Part shown: in pieces, positions 17,653 through 25,904 of the stretch
Layout of the letters: every line of letters begins with the position of its first letter
How positions within the stretch are numbered: position 1 is the stretch's first letter
NCBI RefSeq assembly: GCF_001541095.1
Contig: NZ_LMXH01000003.1
Location: 124,001 to 188,000 of the forward strand
DNA length: 64,000 nt
Direction: 5' to 3'
Source: Paenibacillus sp. FJAT-26967
Lineage (GTDB): Bacteria; Bacillota; Bacilli; Paenibacillales; NBRC-103111
Program-made: the position numbers and the translations under genes
The notes under the pieces: model-generated
Seen by the model: the letters and a program-made list of their open reading frames with translations, nothing else
The model's database searches: none
Told to the model about the DNA's origin: nothing

Positions 17653-19062
17653 TCATTTCGGCTGTTGAATTTGAATCCATACATCACCTAACCAGGTATG
17701 AATATGGTACCAGCTGCCGAGCTGCTCGAAAGCCGTCACCGACTGAGGGGACAGCTCCGCCACAATTGCGGAACCTTCGCGCGGTTCGCGGTGCATAGCA
17801 GTTTTTCCGGTCAAGGTCAGCTTCGTTTCCTTTGCTTCGATCTTTCCTATAATAGGATGATTCACATGCACCCATGATTTACCGACCCATGTCTCGACAC
17901 GGAACCAGTTGCCCACTCTCGCATCGGACTTGAGGGGCTGGGCTGTCAGGGAAGCATTCAGGGGGTACCTGCTATCGGGCTTCGTGTAGACCGCTGCCGG
18001 CGCCATCAGGATCAGATCCGTATTCTTGGTTTCGACGGGAACCCGCTTCTGCCACAGTTCGAATCCTTTCTCCGCCGCAACAATGCCGACTGCGCGATTC
18101 TCTTTCCATATGGATGGAAATTCAGAAAGAGGCAGAGAGTTCTCACCGCCGTAACGTCCAATCTCCGGCGTCAATCCCGGACGGCCCAGCGCCTGAATGA
18201 ACCAGTCCGTGTACCCGCCCCCTGATGGATTCGCTGACGGTTTCACAGGGTCGTAGCCTGTCAGGTCTTCAATTTGCGACATAATGCTGCGGTCTCTTTC
18301 CAGATTCTCCTCTAGTGTATGGAAATGCCAATACAGGATTCTGCCGGAGGAGTGGTAAGCGATGCCAATCTCCGGATCGATTTCTTCGGTGAATTTCACC
18401 AGAGCTTTGGTTTCGTTGGTCTGCAGGGGCTTAGTGCCTTTGTAGTTCTTGTAGCCGGGATAGCCGGAATTGTGGAGGATGCTGTCCCATTCCGCCGGAT
18501 ACTGTCTGTTAAGGTCAATGCCCTCGGCATTTGCTTTCCAGCGCGAGAAATCCGAGCTCTTCCCATTCATCGCGATCAGGCTTGAACGTACTTCGGCAGG
18601 AAAGGCAGAGGCTCCTTTCTGCTGCAAAGTGACTCCGTCGGGATTAACCATCGGGACGAACCAGATTGAGCTGTTGGTCAGGAGAGTCTGGAGATTACGG
18701 CCGTTCAACGAATCGTCATTGACATATAACTGGGCATAATCGTCGATCATATTCATAACGAGGCTGGTGGTCAGCCACTCTCTGGCATGATGAGAGGCGT
18801 TAATGAGTACATTCGCATCGCCGGTGCCGAGCCTCACAGCCCATATATTGCGTCCGTAAAGCGTTGTGCCTATGGATTTATATTCAATGAGCTCAGGATA
18901 AGCCTGGGCAAGCTGCCGGATGTTATCGGTCATCAATTCATAAGTGTACGTTTGATTCGGATTAACAATATCTGCTGCTGCAGCCGCTTGATTGGGAGAT
19001 CCGAAAAGGTAAGGTATGAGGACAATGGTGAGCAGCAGCGTCCTCCATAATTTTGATGTCAT
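17653..19062 (-). CDS. Secreted M14 zinc carboxypeptidase (gamma-D-glutamyl peptidase-like)
   Basis: 469-aa exported peptidase. A signal peptide (1-32, ending AAAAA) is followed by an M14 catalytic domain: zinc ligands in ASHHAREW (HxxE), substrate pocket NPDGV and DLNRQYPAEW, the third zinc His in IAYHSSG, and catalytic Glu in TPEIG. The C-terminal 110 residues contain two SH3-like repeats (WFRVETWVGKSWVHV and WYHIHTWLGDVWIQI) that probably bind cell wall. Relatives cleave gamma-D-Glu-meso-DAP bonds in peptidoglycan. ATG 19062 with GAAAGGAAAC upstream is favoured over the TTG 21 bases earlier. Confidence 0.85.
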   Translation of the reverse strand: MTSKLWRTLLLTIVLIPYLFGSPNQAAAAADIVNPNQTYTYELMTDNIRQLAQAYPELIEYKSIGTTLYGRNIWAVRLGTGDANVLINASHHAREWLTTSLVMNMIDDYAQLYVNDDSLNGRNLQTLLTNSSIWFVPMVNPDGVTLQQKGASAFPAEVRSSLIAMNGKSSDFSRWKANAEGIDLNRQYPAEWDSILHNSGYPGYKNYKGTKPLQTNETKALVKFTEEIDPEIGIAYHSSGRILYWHFHTLEENLERDRSIMSQIEDLTGYDPVKPSANPSGGGYTDWFIQALGRPGLTPEIGRYGGENSLPLSEFPSIWKENRAVGIVAAEKGFELWQKRVPVETKNTDLILMAPAAVYTKPDSRYPLNASLTAQPLKSDARVGNWFRVETWVGKSWVHVNHPIIGKIEAKETKLTLTGKTAMHREPREGSAIVAELSPQSVTAFEQLGSWYHIHTWLGDVWIQIQQPK

Positions 19063-19248
19063 AGCTGTGTAGTTTCCTTTCAAAATAGGGGTGCAAAGAT
19101 GAGTTCATGGTATCAAAACGAAGGTTACAGCAGGGTTACGAAAAATCGGTATAATTCGACATATAAAGGAATATTTTGTTGACCGCCGTCATCTGCCGCC
19201 TTACACTAATAGGAAAAGAGAACTACCGGACGTTTCTGGAGGGAAAGG

Positions 19249-20835
19249 ATGCTTTTGCAGCTTGAGGACGCTACAACTATGCATTACAAAGAAGATCCCG
19301 CGACTGACCAAGCCCTGGAGACACTTGTTCTCATCCATGATCTGGGTCTGGATCTTACGGTCTGGGATGAAATCATCGGCTTTTTGGAAGGGCATTACCG
19401 GATTGTGCTTTACGATTTAAGAGGGCATGGCCGCAGTACGGGAGGGGACAGTGAAGCGGGGTGGACCGTATTTGTGGATGATCTGCACAGACTTATGGAG
19501 AGGCTCGGAATTAGGAGAGCTCATATCGCGGGACATGGCGGAGGAGCTGTAATAGCCGTGCAGTTTTGCTCTTCTTATCCCGGGATGGTAGAGAAGCTGA
19601 TTCTGATTTCGATTCCTGTGAAATTCCCGGCCGCACTCATGCGCGCAAAGATCGCAGAACGTAAAAAACTGGCCGGGGAAGGGCAGCTGTCTCTTGCCGG
19701 GGAGCTCGCTGCATTCACGACCGCGCTTCCCGAAAGTGCCTCTGCATTCCGTATTGTCAGGGACATTTATAACAAGATGAATACGGATTTATACTTTCGG
19801 GCGATGGACATGCTGCTCAGGGAGGACAGCTGGAATGAGCTGAAGCGTATTTCTCACCGGACGCTGGTTCTGGCGGGAGAATACGATCCTCTCTACGTGA
19901 CGTCGGCTTCGCTCGCTGCATCACGCCTGCCGGATGCTTCTTTCCTGATCGTGCCGGATTCGGCCTATCTGCCTTTTCTTGAGCAGCCGGAGACGACCGC
20001 CTTATGGATCGGGCGGTTTCTGCAAAAGAAACAGACGCGTGCAGTCTCAGATTCTTTACTCGTCCAGGACGTGCGCGGCACACTGCAGCTCTTCCTGGAT
20101 GAAGGGGAGAAGAAGATTGAGCTTGCTCAGGTGCTGAAGGTCAATCTTCTCGGCTCATTCCAAGTGATTCTGAACGGGCAGGAGAAGCCGGACGGCTGGA
20201 ATCAGCGCTATGCCAAGAGCCTGCTGCTGTATATGATTTTCCATCCGACAGCGTCCCGCGAGGAATTGTGTGATTCGCTATTTCCCCAGGTCCCCAGTAA
20301 GACAGCGATGCGGAATATAAAAGTCTACCTGCACTATTTTAAGCGAATGATGCAGACACAAGAGGGAGGACCCCAGATCCTCTCGGTTGACCGCGAGCAT
20401 GTGATGCTAAGATGTGTCATCCGCTGCGATTTGCTTGACTTTTTGGCGGAAATCGAAGATTTGCACCATGCGGACGCTGCCCGCAAATACGAAAGCGCCG
20501 GCCGCTTATTAGGGAATTTGCCCGATCCTTTACTGCCGGGTATTTATGATGAATGGTTCATGGACAGGAAAAGCCGTCTGGAGATGGAAGTTGCCGAACT
20601 GGCGGTATGGATGGAGGACCAGGAGAAGCTGCGGGGCAGACACCAGCGTGCCGAAGGGTACCGGCGTATAGCGAGGCGTTTTCTGCATGAAGAAGAGAAG
20701 GAGCCCGGCCATTCATTCAGATCTTATAAATTGAACTCATACGAATTGCTAGAGCTAGTAGAATCGGAATCCCGGTTATCTGCTGCCGGTAGAAGGAGCC
20801 AACCATTCGGAGATTACTCCCACTGTGGGGAATAA
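19249..20835 (+). CDS. Pseudo-alpha/beta-hydrolase fused to SARP/BTAD-type regulator
   Basis: 528-aa fusion. Residues 20-265 form an alpha/beta-hydrolase fold (LVLIHDLGLDLTVWD, YDLRGHGRS). The nucleophile elbow reads AGHGGG, with Gly97 where Ser should be, and the catalytic His near 240 is Tyr (DSAYLPFLEQPE), so hydrolysis is not expected. Residues 288-375 form a winged helix (LLGSFQVILNGQE, LLLYMIFHPTASREELCDSLFP, MRNIKVYLHYFKRMM), and residues 385-485 are a helical BTAD-like domain. Inferred role: transcription factor with a ligand-sensing pseudo-enzyme module. The ATG follows GGAGGG. A strong terminator isolates the gene; its target is unknown. Confidence 0.75.
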   Translation: MLLQLEDATTMHYKEDPATDQALETLVLIHDLGLDLTVWDEIIGFLEGHYRIVLYDLRGHGRSTGGDSEAGWTVFVDDLHRLMERLGIRRAHIAGHGGGAVIAVQFCSSYPGMVEKLILISIPVKFPAALMRAKIAERKKLAGEGQLSLAGELAAFTTALPESASAFRIVRDIYNKMNTDLYFRAMDMLLREDSWNELKRISHRTLVLAGEYDPLYVTSASLAASRLPDASFLIVPDSAYLPFLEQPETTALWIGRFLQKKQTRAVSDSLLVQDVRGTLQLFLDEGEKKIELAQVLKVNLLGSFQVILNGQEKPDGWNQRYAKSLLLYMIFHPTASREELCDSLFPQVPSKTAMRNIKVYLHYFKRMMQTQEGGPQILSVDREHVMLRCVIRCDLLDFLAEIEDLHHADAARKYESAGRLLGNLPDPLLPGIYDEWFMDRKSRLEMEVAELAVWMEDQEKLRGRHQRAEGYRRIARRFLHEEEKEPGHSFRSYKLNSYELLELVESESRLSAAGRRSQPFGDYSHCGE

Positions 20836-20930
20836 ATCACGAGAAAGACCCGGTAAGGATCGTCTTTCTTCTGAGAAGAACACAATCTCACATACATGGT
20901 AGAAGAGATAAGAGACAAAACGGTTTGTGT

Positions 20931-20979
20931 AACCGGTGTGCCCTAGCCAATTATGGTTGCGGGTGCTCCGGTTTTTTTT
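20931..20979 (+). terminator. Terminator downstream of the hydrolase-SARP gene
   Basis: AACCGGTGTGCCC and GGGTGCTCCGGTT arms around a 17-base loop, followed by a run of T. The stretch 20980-21139 holds nothing I can assign. Confidence 0.8.
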
Positions 20980-21139
20980 GTCGCAGATAGGGGAGGGGAT
21001 CGGATAACCGATTCTAAGGAGGCTGCATACAGGGGATCGGACAGTCTTGATGTGGTTTCATCGAATGCCATTCGCTGGCTGGAGTCTTTCTCACCGATTT
21101 AGTCTTGGATGTACGAGCGTGGACATGATGCGTATCCTG

Positions 21140-21185
21140 TTGACAAAAGGACTCACCGGGTCTAATATAATACCCATAGGGGTAT
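21140..21185 (+). promoter_or_regulatory. SigA promoter with overlapping CsoR/CstR-like operator (site 1)
   Basis: TTGACA (21140-21145), 17-base spacer, TAATAT (21163-21168). Directly overlapping the start-site region is ATACCCATAGGGGTAT (21170-21185), an interrupted palindrome with C-run/G-run half sites as used by CsoR/CstR-family repressors. The downstream genes are sulfur exporter and rhodanese genes, typical of a persulfide-sensing CstR regulon. The leader to the exporter start is about 140 nt. Confidence 0.7.
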
Positions 21186-21320
21186 AAGTATTATTCATGG
21201 AAATGGAGGGACTTTAGACAACGTACTGCGCAGGGCATTGCCTTGTTTTAATCAAATAGTTTTTTCATGTATGTAACTCTCTTGAAGAATTGCATACTAG
21301 CAGGGAAAGGAGTGGGAGTT

Positions 21321-22106
21321 ATGGACTTGGATTTTGCATGGATCCTTACTTTATTCGTGATTGGTTTTGTCGGTTCTTTCATATCCGGGATGGTTGGAAT
21401 CGGGGGATCGATCATTAAATATCCGATGCTGCTGTATATACCGCCTGCATTCGGCTTTATCGCTTTTACAGCACAGGAGGTTTCCGCCATTAGTGCGGTT
21501 CAGGTTTTCTTCGCTACCCTGGCGGGTATTTTCGCTTACCGCAAGGGCAATATGATTAACAAAAAGCTCGTTATCGCGATGGGAATCCCGATTGTCATAG
21601 GGAGCTTCGCGGGCGGATACGGCTCGAAATTTCTCCCCGACTCGGCGATTAATCTGACTTATGCCGTTCTGGCGCTTGTCGCGGCGATTATGATGTTTAT
21701 GCCTAAAAAGGGAGAAGAGGACGGTGACTTCTCCAACCTGAGTTTCCATGTGCCGGTTGCTGCTGTTTCTGCTACCCTGGTTGGTATTTTGTCGGGAATC
21801 GTCGGGGCGGCAGGTGCTTTTATTACGGTACCGATTATGCTGGTTATTCTCAAAATTCCGACTCGTGTGGCCATCGCCTCTTCGCTGGCAATCACTTTCA
21901 TCTCTTCGATCGGCTCCAGTGTCGGTAAAGTAATGGGCGGTCATATGCTGCTTGTTCCTTCGATTATTATGGTTGTCGCCAGTATTATTGCCTCTCCTTT
22001 GGGAGCCAAAGCGGGGCAAAAGATGAATATTAAAGTGCTACAGTGGATTTTGGCCGGTTTAATTACAGCGACTGTTATTAAGATTTGGATCGATATTTTA
22101 TTTTGA
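21321..22106 (+). CDS. TauE/SafE family sulfite/organosulfonate exporter
   Basis: 261-aa membrane protein with about eight helices and the duplicated TauE/SafE pattern: GFVGSFISGMVGIGGSIIKYP in the first half and GILSGIVGAAGAFITVP in the second. Relatives move sulfite, sulfoacetate or thiosulfate. ATG 21321 is preceded by AAAGGAGTGG; the frame upstream to 21267 is less likely coding. It shares a transcript with the rhodanese 16 bases downstream, behind a promoter with a CstR-like operator. Likely role: removal of sulfite or thiosulfate formed when sulfide or persulfide is detoxified. Confidence 0.85.
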   Translation: MDLDFAWILTLFVIGFVGSFISGMVGIGGSIIKYPMLLYIPPAFGFIAFTAQEVSAISAVQVFFATLAGIFAYRKGNMINKKLVIAMGIPIVIGSFAGGYGSKFLPDSAINLTYAVLALVAAIMMFMPKKGEEDGDFSNLSFHVPVAAVSATLVGILSGIVGAAGAFITVPIMLVILKIPTRVAIASSLAITFISSIGSSVGKVMGGHMLLVPSIIMVVASIIASPLGAKAGQKMNIKVLQWILAGLITATVIKIWIDILF

Positions 22107-22122
22107 GTATAGGGAGAGTGTA

Positions 22123-22437
22123 TTGAAAATGATCAATGAAATATTACCGGACGATGTGAAAAGAAAGCTGGAGAATGGGGAAATTCTTCATATTGTAGAT
22201 GTGCGTGAGGACGAAGAATGGGAGTCCGGCCACATCCGGGGAGCGAAGCATCTTCCGCTAGGTTCCCTGGAGCAGCGGCATGGAGAACTCGGCAAGGGGC
22301 AGGAAATAATCGTTGTTTGCAGAAGCGGCAACAGGAGCGGGATGGCCTGCGGTTTGCTCGATTCACTCGGCTATCACGTCACCAATATGCCCGGAGGCAT
22401 GATGGAATGGAACGGAGAGATCGTTACGGGGAGATAA
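22123..22437 (+). CDS. Single-domain rhodanese (sulfurtransferase)
   Basis: 104-aa cytoplasmic rhodanese with the CDC25-like signature: VDVREDEEWESGHIRGAKHLP and the active-site loop VVCRSGNRS carrying the persulfide Cys. It starts at TTG (22123) 7 bases after AGGGAG, or at the ATG six bases later. It follows the TauE-like exporter closely, so both belong to the operon behind site 1. It moves sulfane sulfur between thiols. Confidence 0.88.
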   Translation: MKMINEILPDDVKRKLENGEILHIVDVREDEEWESGHIRGAKHLPLGSLEQRHGELGKGQEIIVVCRSGNRSGMACGLLDSLGYHVTNMPGGMMEWNGEIVTGR

Positions 22438-22589
22438 GAGATATAAGCCGGCATGTACAAGGGGTGAAGAAGCGGCGCAAAGCAAGGTGCCGCTTTTTCC
22501 TATAAGCAGCGCGATGAACGTTCTTGCAGAGGAAGCGATAGGCGGATAATTTCCATATAGGGTGGAAAGACGTACCTCATGGAGAAGCA

Positions 22590-22632
22590 TTGAAGCGGGT
22601 AGTCAGAAGGTTTATAATACCTGTATGGGTAT
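22590..22632 (+). promoter_or_regulatory. SigA promoter with overlapping CsoR/CstR-like operator (site 2)
   Basis: TTGAAG (22590-22595), 17-base spacer, TATAAT (22613-22618), overlapped by ATACCTGTATGGGTAT (22617-22632). The -10/operator fusion TATAATACC is identical to that at site 1. It drives the two membrane-anchored rhodanese genes downstream. Confidence 0.7.
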
Positions 22633-22691
22633 AGGTATAACTGAATAAATAGGTATGATGGATAGTATTCAATTTAGGGAGGTTAACCAGC

Positions 22692-23111
22692 ATGCCAGTT
22701 GTCATGTGGGGATTCGTGCTGGCGCTTGCAGCAGGTGCGGTCTGGCTTGCAAGGAATTTGTGGCTGCTAAGCGGGCTGGACTTCGTCAGTTACGTTGCAT
22801 CCGGTACATCCGGCGCCACTGCTGCCCAGGACATACATTCAGACCCGGCCCTGACAATTCTCGACGTCCGGGATTCACTGGATTATGATCAGTGCCACTT
22901 GCCGGGCTCGATTAACATATCTATCGGTCGTCTGCCGTTCGTATGGGACAAGGAGCTGTCACCAGAGGAGCCTGTGCTGATTCTGGCCGACAGCAAGCGC
23001 AAAATTGTTAAAGCTGCGCGGGTGCTCAAAAATAGAGGCTTTGCGCAAGTATATGCCCTGCGGGGCAAGGATCATCTTCGGCACTCTGATATCGGCGGGA
23101 TTTCGTTATGA
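22692..23111 (+). CDS. Membrane-anchored rhodanese-like protein lacking the catalytic Cys
   Basis: 139 aa: one N-terminal membrane helix (about 4-27) and a rhodanese fold (ILDVRDSLDYDQCHLPGSINI, then VLKNRGFAQVYALRG). The active-site loop reads ILADSKRKI; aligned with the usual YCRSGRRS the Cys is Ala and the loop Gly is Lys, so it cannot form the persulfide. A Cys exists only at DQCHLPG. Likely a non-catalytic scaffold or binding partner for the active homologue encoded next. TTTAGGGAGG precedes the ATG. Confidence 0.75.
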   Translation: MPVVMWGFVLALAAGAVWLARNLWLLSGLDFVSYVASGTSGATAAQDIHSDPALTILDVRDSLDYDQCHLPGSINISIGRLPFVWDKELSPEEPVLILADSKRKIVKAARVLKNRGFAQVYALRGKDHLRHSDIGGISL

Positions 23112-23193
23112 GCAGGACGTGCCGGCTTGTTTATCCTATAGATAGTGAACAAACTTGTAAGAGTGTCTGCGGGCACAGAAGGAGATCGAACAA

Positions 23194-23586
23194 ATGGACA
23201 CGACTCTGATTATTAACATTCTGATCGTTCTGCTAGTTGCGTACTTTGTGTATACGCGTGTCGGGCCTGTCAAAGGACTGAATAATCTGGATGAGCGGGA
23301 TTTTCGTGAAGCGATGCAGCAGAGTAAGAACAAGATACTGATTGATGTGCGGGAGCCTTATGAATTCAAAGACGGATCTATTCCCGGTGCCGCCAACATT
23401 CCTTTATCCCAGTTGCCGCGGAGATTGGCGGAAGTCCCTAAGGACAAGGATGTTTTTCTTTACTGCCGGAGCGGAATGAGGAGCAAGAACGCGGCGAAGA
23501 TGCTCAAACGCAGCGGGATTAACAAGTTAAACCACCTTCGTGGCGGTATTGGAGCCTGGGGCGGTAAATTATCCAAATCCAAGTAA
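23194..23586 (+). CDS. Membrane-anchored active rhodanese
   Basis: 130 aa: N-terminal membrane helix (5-21) and rhodanese domain with DVREPYEFKDGSIPGAANIP and the intact loop LYCRSGMRSKNAA. The C-terminal HLRGGIGAWGGKL is typical of the family (YqhL-like). AAGGAGATCG lies before the ATG. It lies 82 bases after the cysteine-less homologue, probably in one transcript from site 2, so an active and an inactive membrane rhodanese are made together. Confidence 0.87.
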   Translation: MDTTLIINILIVLLVAYFVYTRVGPVKGLNNLDERDFREAMQQSKNKILIDVREPYEFKDGSIPGAANIPLSQLPRRLAEVPKDKDVFLYCRSGMRSKNAAKMLKRSGINKLNHLRGGIGAWGGKLSKSK

Positions 23587-23670
23587 ACGTCAAGACGCAA
23601 CATTCATTTCGTTTATGGGCAAAGTAATCGGGTAAATATAGGGAATGGGATAAACGAGGGAGCTGAGTTT

Positions 23671-24264
23671 ATGAAGGAGCGGAGATTTAATCCGGAGCAC
23701 CTGCACAAACTGGACAACCCGGAGCGGCGTGCTGCGCTGCCCCCGGAGAAGCTGCTGGCGATGCTGCATATAGAGCAGGCAAAGACAGTTCTTGACGTAG
23801 GCGCGGGCGGAGGTTATTTTACCATTCCGGCAGCCCGGATGACGTCCGGCACCGTCTACGCGCTTGACGTAGAACCGCAAATGCTGGATGTGATCCGGCA
23901 TAAGGCGGAGACAGAAGCGGGCGCCGAATTAGAAGGAGGCACGATTAATAATCTCTCCTATCTCGAAGGCCAGGTAGAGAATATTCCGATGGATGACGCA
24001 AGCGTGGAGCGTGTTATCGCTTCTATGGTGCTGCATGAAGCGGCTACGCTGGATCAGGGCTTATCGGAGATTGCGAGGGTTATGACTCCGGGTGCGAGCT
24101 GCCTCATTCTTGAATGGGAGAAGAAGGAATCCCCGCAGGGACCGCCTCTTGCCCACCGGATTTCTTCAAGCGAGATGAAACAGACGGCAGAGAAGCACGG
24201 TCTTCGTGTACGGGATCTTTCTTTTCCGACGGACGCACATTACATCATGATCTGTGAGAAATAA
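23671..24264 (+). CDS. Class I SAM-dependent methyltransferase
   Basis: 197-aa Rossmann-type methyltransferase: motif I VLDVGAGGGYFT, acidic loop YALDVEPQML, motif for the adenine pocket GQVENIPMDD, and post-motif LILEWEKKESPQGPP. The substrate is unknown. It lies downstream of the rhodanese genes with GAGGGAGC before the ATG. The context suggests a small-molecule thiol, sulfide or metalloid acceptor, but nothing in the sequence proves it. Confidence 0.8.
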   Translation: MKERRFNPEHLHKLDNPERRAALPPEKLLAMLHIEQAKTVLDVGAGGGYFTIPAARMTSGTVYALDVEPQMLDVIRHKAETEAGAELEGGTINNLSYLEGQVENIPMDDASVERVIASMVLHEAATLDQGLSEIARVMTPGASCLILEWEKKESPQGPPLAHRISSSEMKQTAEKHGLRVRDLSFPTDAHYIMICEK

Positions 24265-24297
24265 ATACGTAGCGAAAGCAGTGGGAGGATGGTTTAC

Positions 24298-24681
24298 ATG
24301 TTTCATTACACCGTCGACACAACCAAAAACCTGGAACAGACGATAGCCGATTTGCAGGAGAATTTGAAAGAGGAGAAATTCGGCGTTCTCTGGCAGCTGG
24401 ACATGAAAGACAAGCTGAACGAGAAGGGCGTAGACTTCGATCAGCCGTACCATATTCTTGAGGTATGCAACCCGGTCGAAGCCAAGCGTGTCCTTTCACA
24501 GAATTCACTGGTCGGGTATTTCTTGCCCTGCAAAATAGCCGTTTACGAAGAAGAAGGGACGACCCGCATCGGAATGCCGCGCCCTACAGCACTTATCGGA
24601 CTGATAGAGAACGAAGAAATGCTCGGAGTTGCCAAGGATATCGAGAACCGGCTGATTGCCGTGATCGATAAAACCCGTTGA
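24298..24681 (+). CDS. DUF302 family protein
   Basis: 127-aa protein with the DUF302 fold: FHYTVDTTKNLEQTIADLQE, FGVLWQLDMKDKL, HILEVCNPVEAKRVL and LPCKIAVYEE. The single Cys residues in EVCNP and LPCK are conserved in many members. DUF302 genes often neighbour rhodanese and sulfur-transfer genes; the function is unknown. ATG 24298 is 9 bases after GGGAGG; the ATG at 24289 touches the ribosome site. It ends the plus-strand sulfur operon. Confidence 0.8.
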   Translation: MFHYTVDTTKNLEQTIADLQENLKEEKFGVLWQLDMKDKLNEKGVDFDQPYHILEVCNPVEAKRVLSQNSLVGYFLPCKIAVYEEEGTTRIGMPRPTALIGLIENEEMLGVAKDIENRLIAVIDKTR

Positions 24682-24758
24682 CCTTGACCTTCCGGGCAGC
24701 GGGATTCTGCCATAGAGCCTTGGTTCCATACGCGGGGTCGTATTCGTTCACTTATATC

Positions 24759-24798
24759 GTACACAAAGGGGCGGCAATCTTGCCGCCTCTTTGTGTAC
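24759..24798. terminator. Bidirectional terminator between the DUF302 and LysR genes
   Basis: GTACACAAAGGGGCGGCAA and TTGCCGCCTCTTTGTGTAC: a 19-bp arm pair with one mismatch and a 2-base centre, between convergent genes. Confidence 0.8.
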
Positions 24799-24830
24799 GC
24801 GCCCTATTTAAACGCTAATTCTCAGCGGAG

Positions 24831-25730
24831 TTAAAGCTCGAATTTAAGCTTGGTAATAAACCGGGTTGCAATATGAGAAGAGTGCTTCCCTTTAGGGAGA
24901 ACCCAGCCATAATAGATCGGTTCACTACGAGTGGACAGCTCAAGCGGAACAATTACGAGATCTTCATTGCCGCAAGAAGGATTGTTCTTGAAAGAATAAT
25001 CGAGTCCGATGGTCAGGGCAAGCCCTTCATTAACCGCGTTATGGATTGCCTGCGTGTTGTTGGAGATAAACAGAATATCGATGCCGCCATAAACGGCGAT
25101 GAAATCCGTCACGAATTCACGTATTTGATCATCGTCATACAGCACGAAAGTCTGATGGACCAGCTTCTCAGGCGTAATAGATTTTTCACGGGAAAGTGGA
25201 GAATTCTTATGGACTCCCGCTACCATTCTCCCCTCGAGCAGACGCTCGAAGGCCAGATCACGGCGTTTCTCCATCACGCCTTCCGTAAGAACAATCAATC
25301 CGATATCAATTTTGCTGTGCTCGATATCCTTTAAGATTTCCTGAGGCCCTTTCTCGAAAATTTCGATTTTGACCTGCGGATATTCCTTCTTGAACCGTGC
25401 CACCACGTCCACGAGCAAATGCATGGGACCGGGAATTGTAGCGATGGTTAACGTGCCGCTTAGCGTGTTGCTGAACGACTCAGCTTCTTCACGCAGCTCA
25501 TTTACTTTCGCGAGGACCTCATGTGCTCTATTGATGATGGCCTGTCCCTCAGCTGTCGGTACCGCCCCCGACCCCCGCGAGCGTGTGAATAACCTGACAC
25601 CGAGCTCCGTTTCAAGTGCGGAAATCGACTGGCTGATGGCAGACAGAGTGACGTGAGCATGTTTGGCTGCACTGGTCAGGGAGCCGGTTTTGGCTACTTG
25701 GATAATGTATTCCATTTGTTCCAGATTCAC
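24831..25730 (-). CDS. LysR family transcriptional regulator
   Basis: 299-aa LTTR. The N-terminal winged helix-turn-helix is MEYIIQVAKTGSLTSAAKHA, TLSAISQSISALETELGVRLF; residues 90-295 form the periplasmic-binding-like effector domain. GTG 25730 lies 6 bases after AGAGAGGTG, better than the GTG nine bases upstream that overlaps it. Divergent from the SDR gene with 174 bases between them; a dyad at 25763-25782 is a candidate binding site. It probably controls the SDR and itself; the inducer is unknown. Confidence 0.88.
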   Translation of the reverse strand: MNLEQMEYIIQVAKTGSLTSAAKHAHVTLSAISQSISALETELGVRLFTRSRGSGAVPTAEGQAIINRAHEVLAKVNELREEAESFSNTLSGTLTIATIPGPMHLLVDVVARFKKEYPQVKIEIFEKGPQEILKDIEHSKIDIGLIVLTEGVMEKRRDLAFERLLEGRMVAGVHKNSPLSREKSITPEKLVHQTFVLYDDDQIREFVTDFIAVYGGIDILFISNNTQAIHNAVNEGLALTIGLDYSFKNNPSCGNEDLVIVPLELSTRSEPIYYGWVLPKGKHSSHIATRFITKLKFEL

Positions 25731-25762
25731 TAGGATCACCTCTCTTTATATTAACTTTAACT

Positions 25763-25782
25763 TAACTATTCTTAATTAGTTA
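25763..25782. promoter_or_regulatory. Candidate LysR binding dyad
   Basis: TAACTA-N8-TAGTTA in the AT-rich LysR/SDR intergenic region. It fits the loose LysR box (T-N11-A dyads) and lies just upstream of the LysR start. Confidence 0.4.
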
Positions 25783-25904
25783 TAAATTTTATTTAATTTA
25801 GTGTGCTGGTACAATGGGAACTATAGAAGTTGAAGCAGTTCCAAAGCGGAATTTCAATCACATAAGTCTCTTTTTACAAAAGAAATTTTTAGGAGGAATC
25901 TTAA

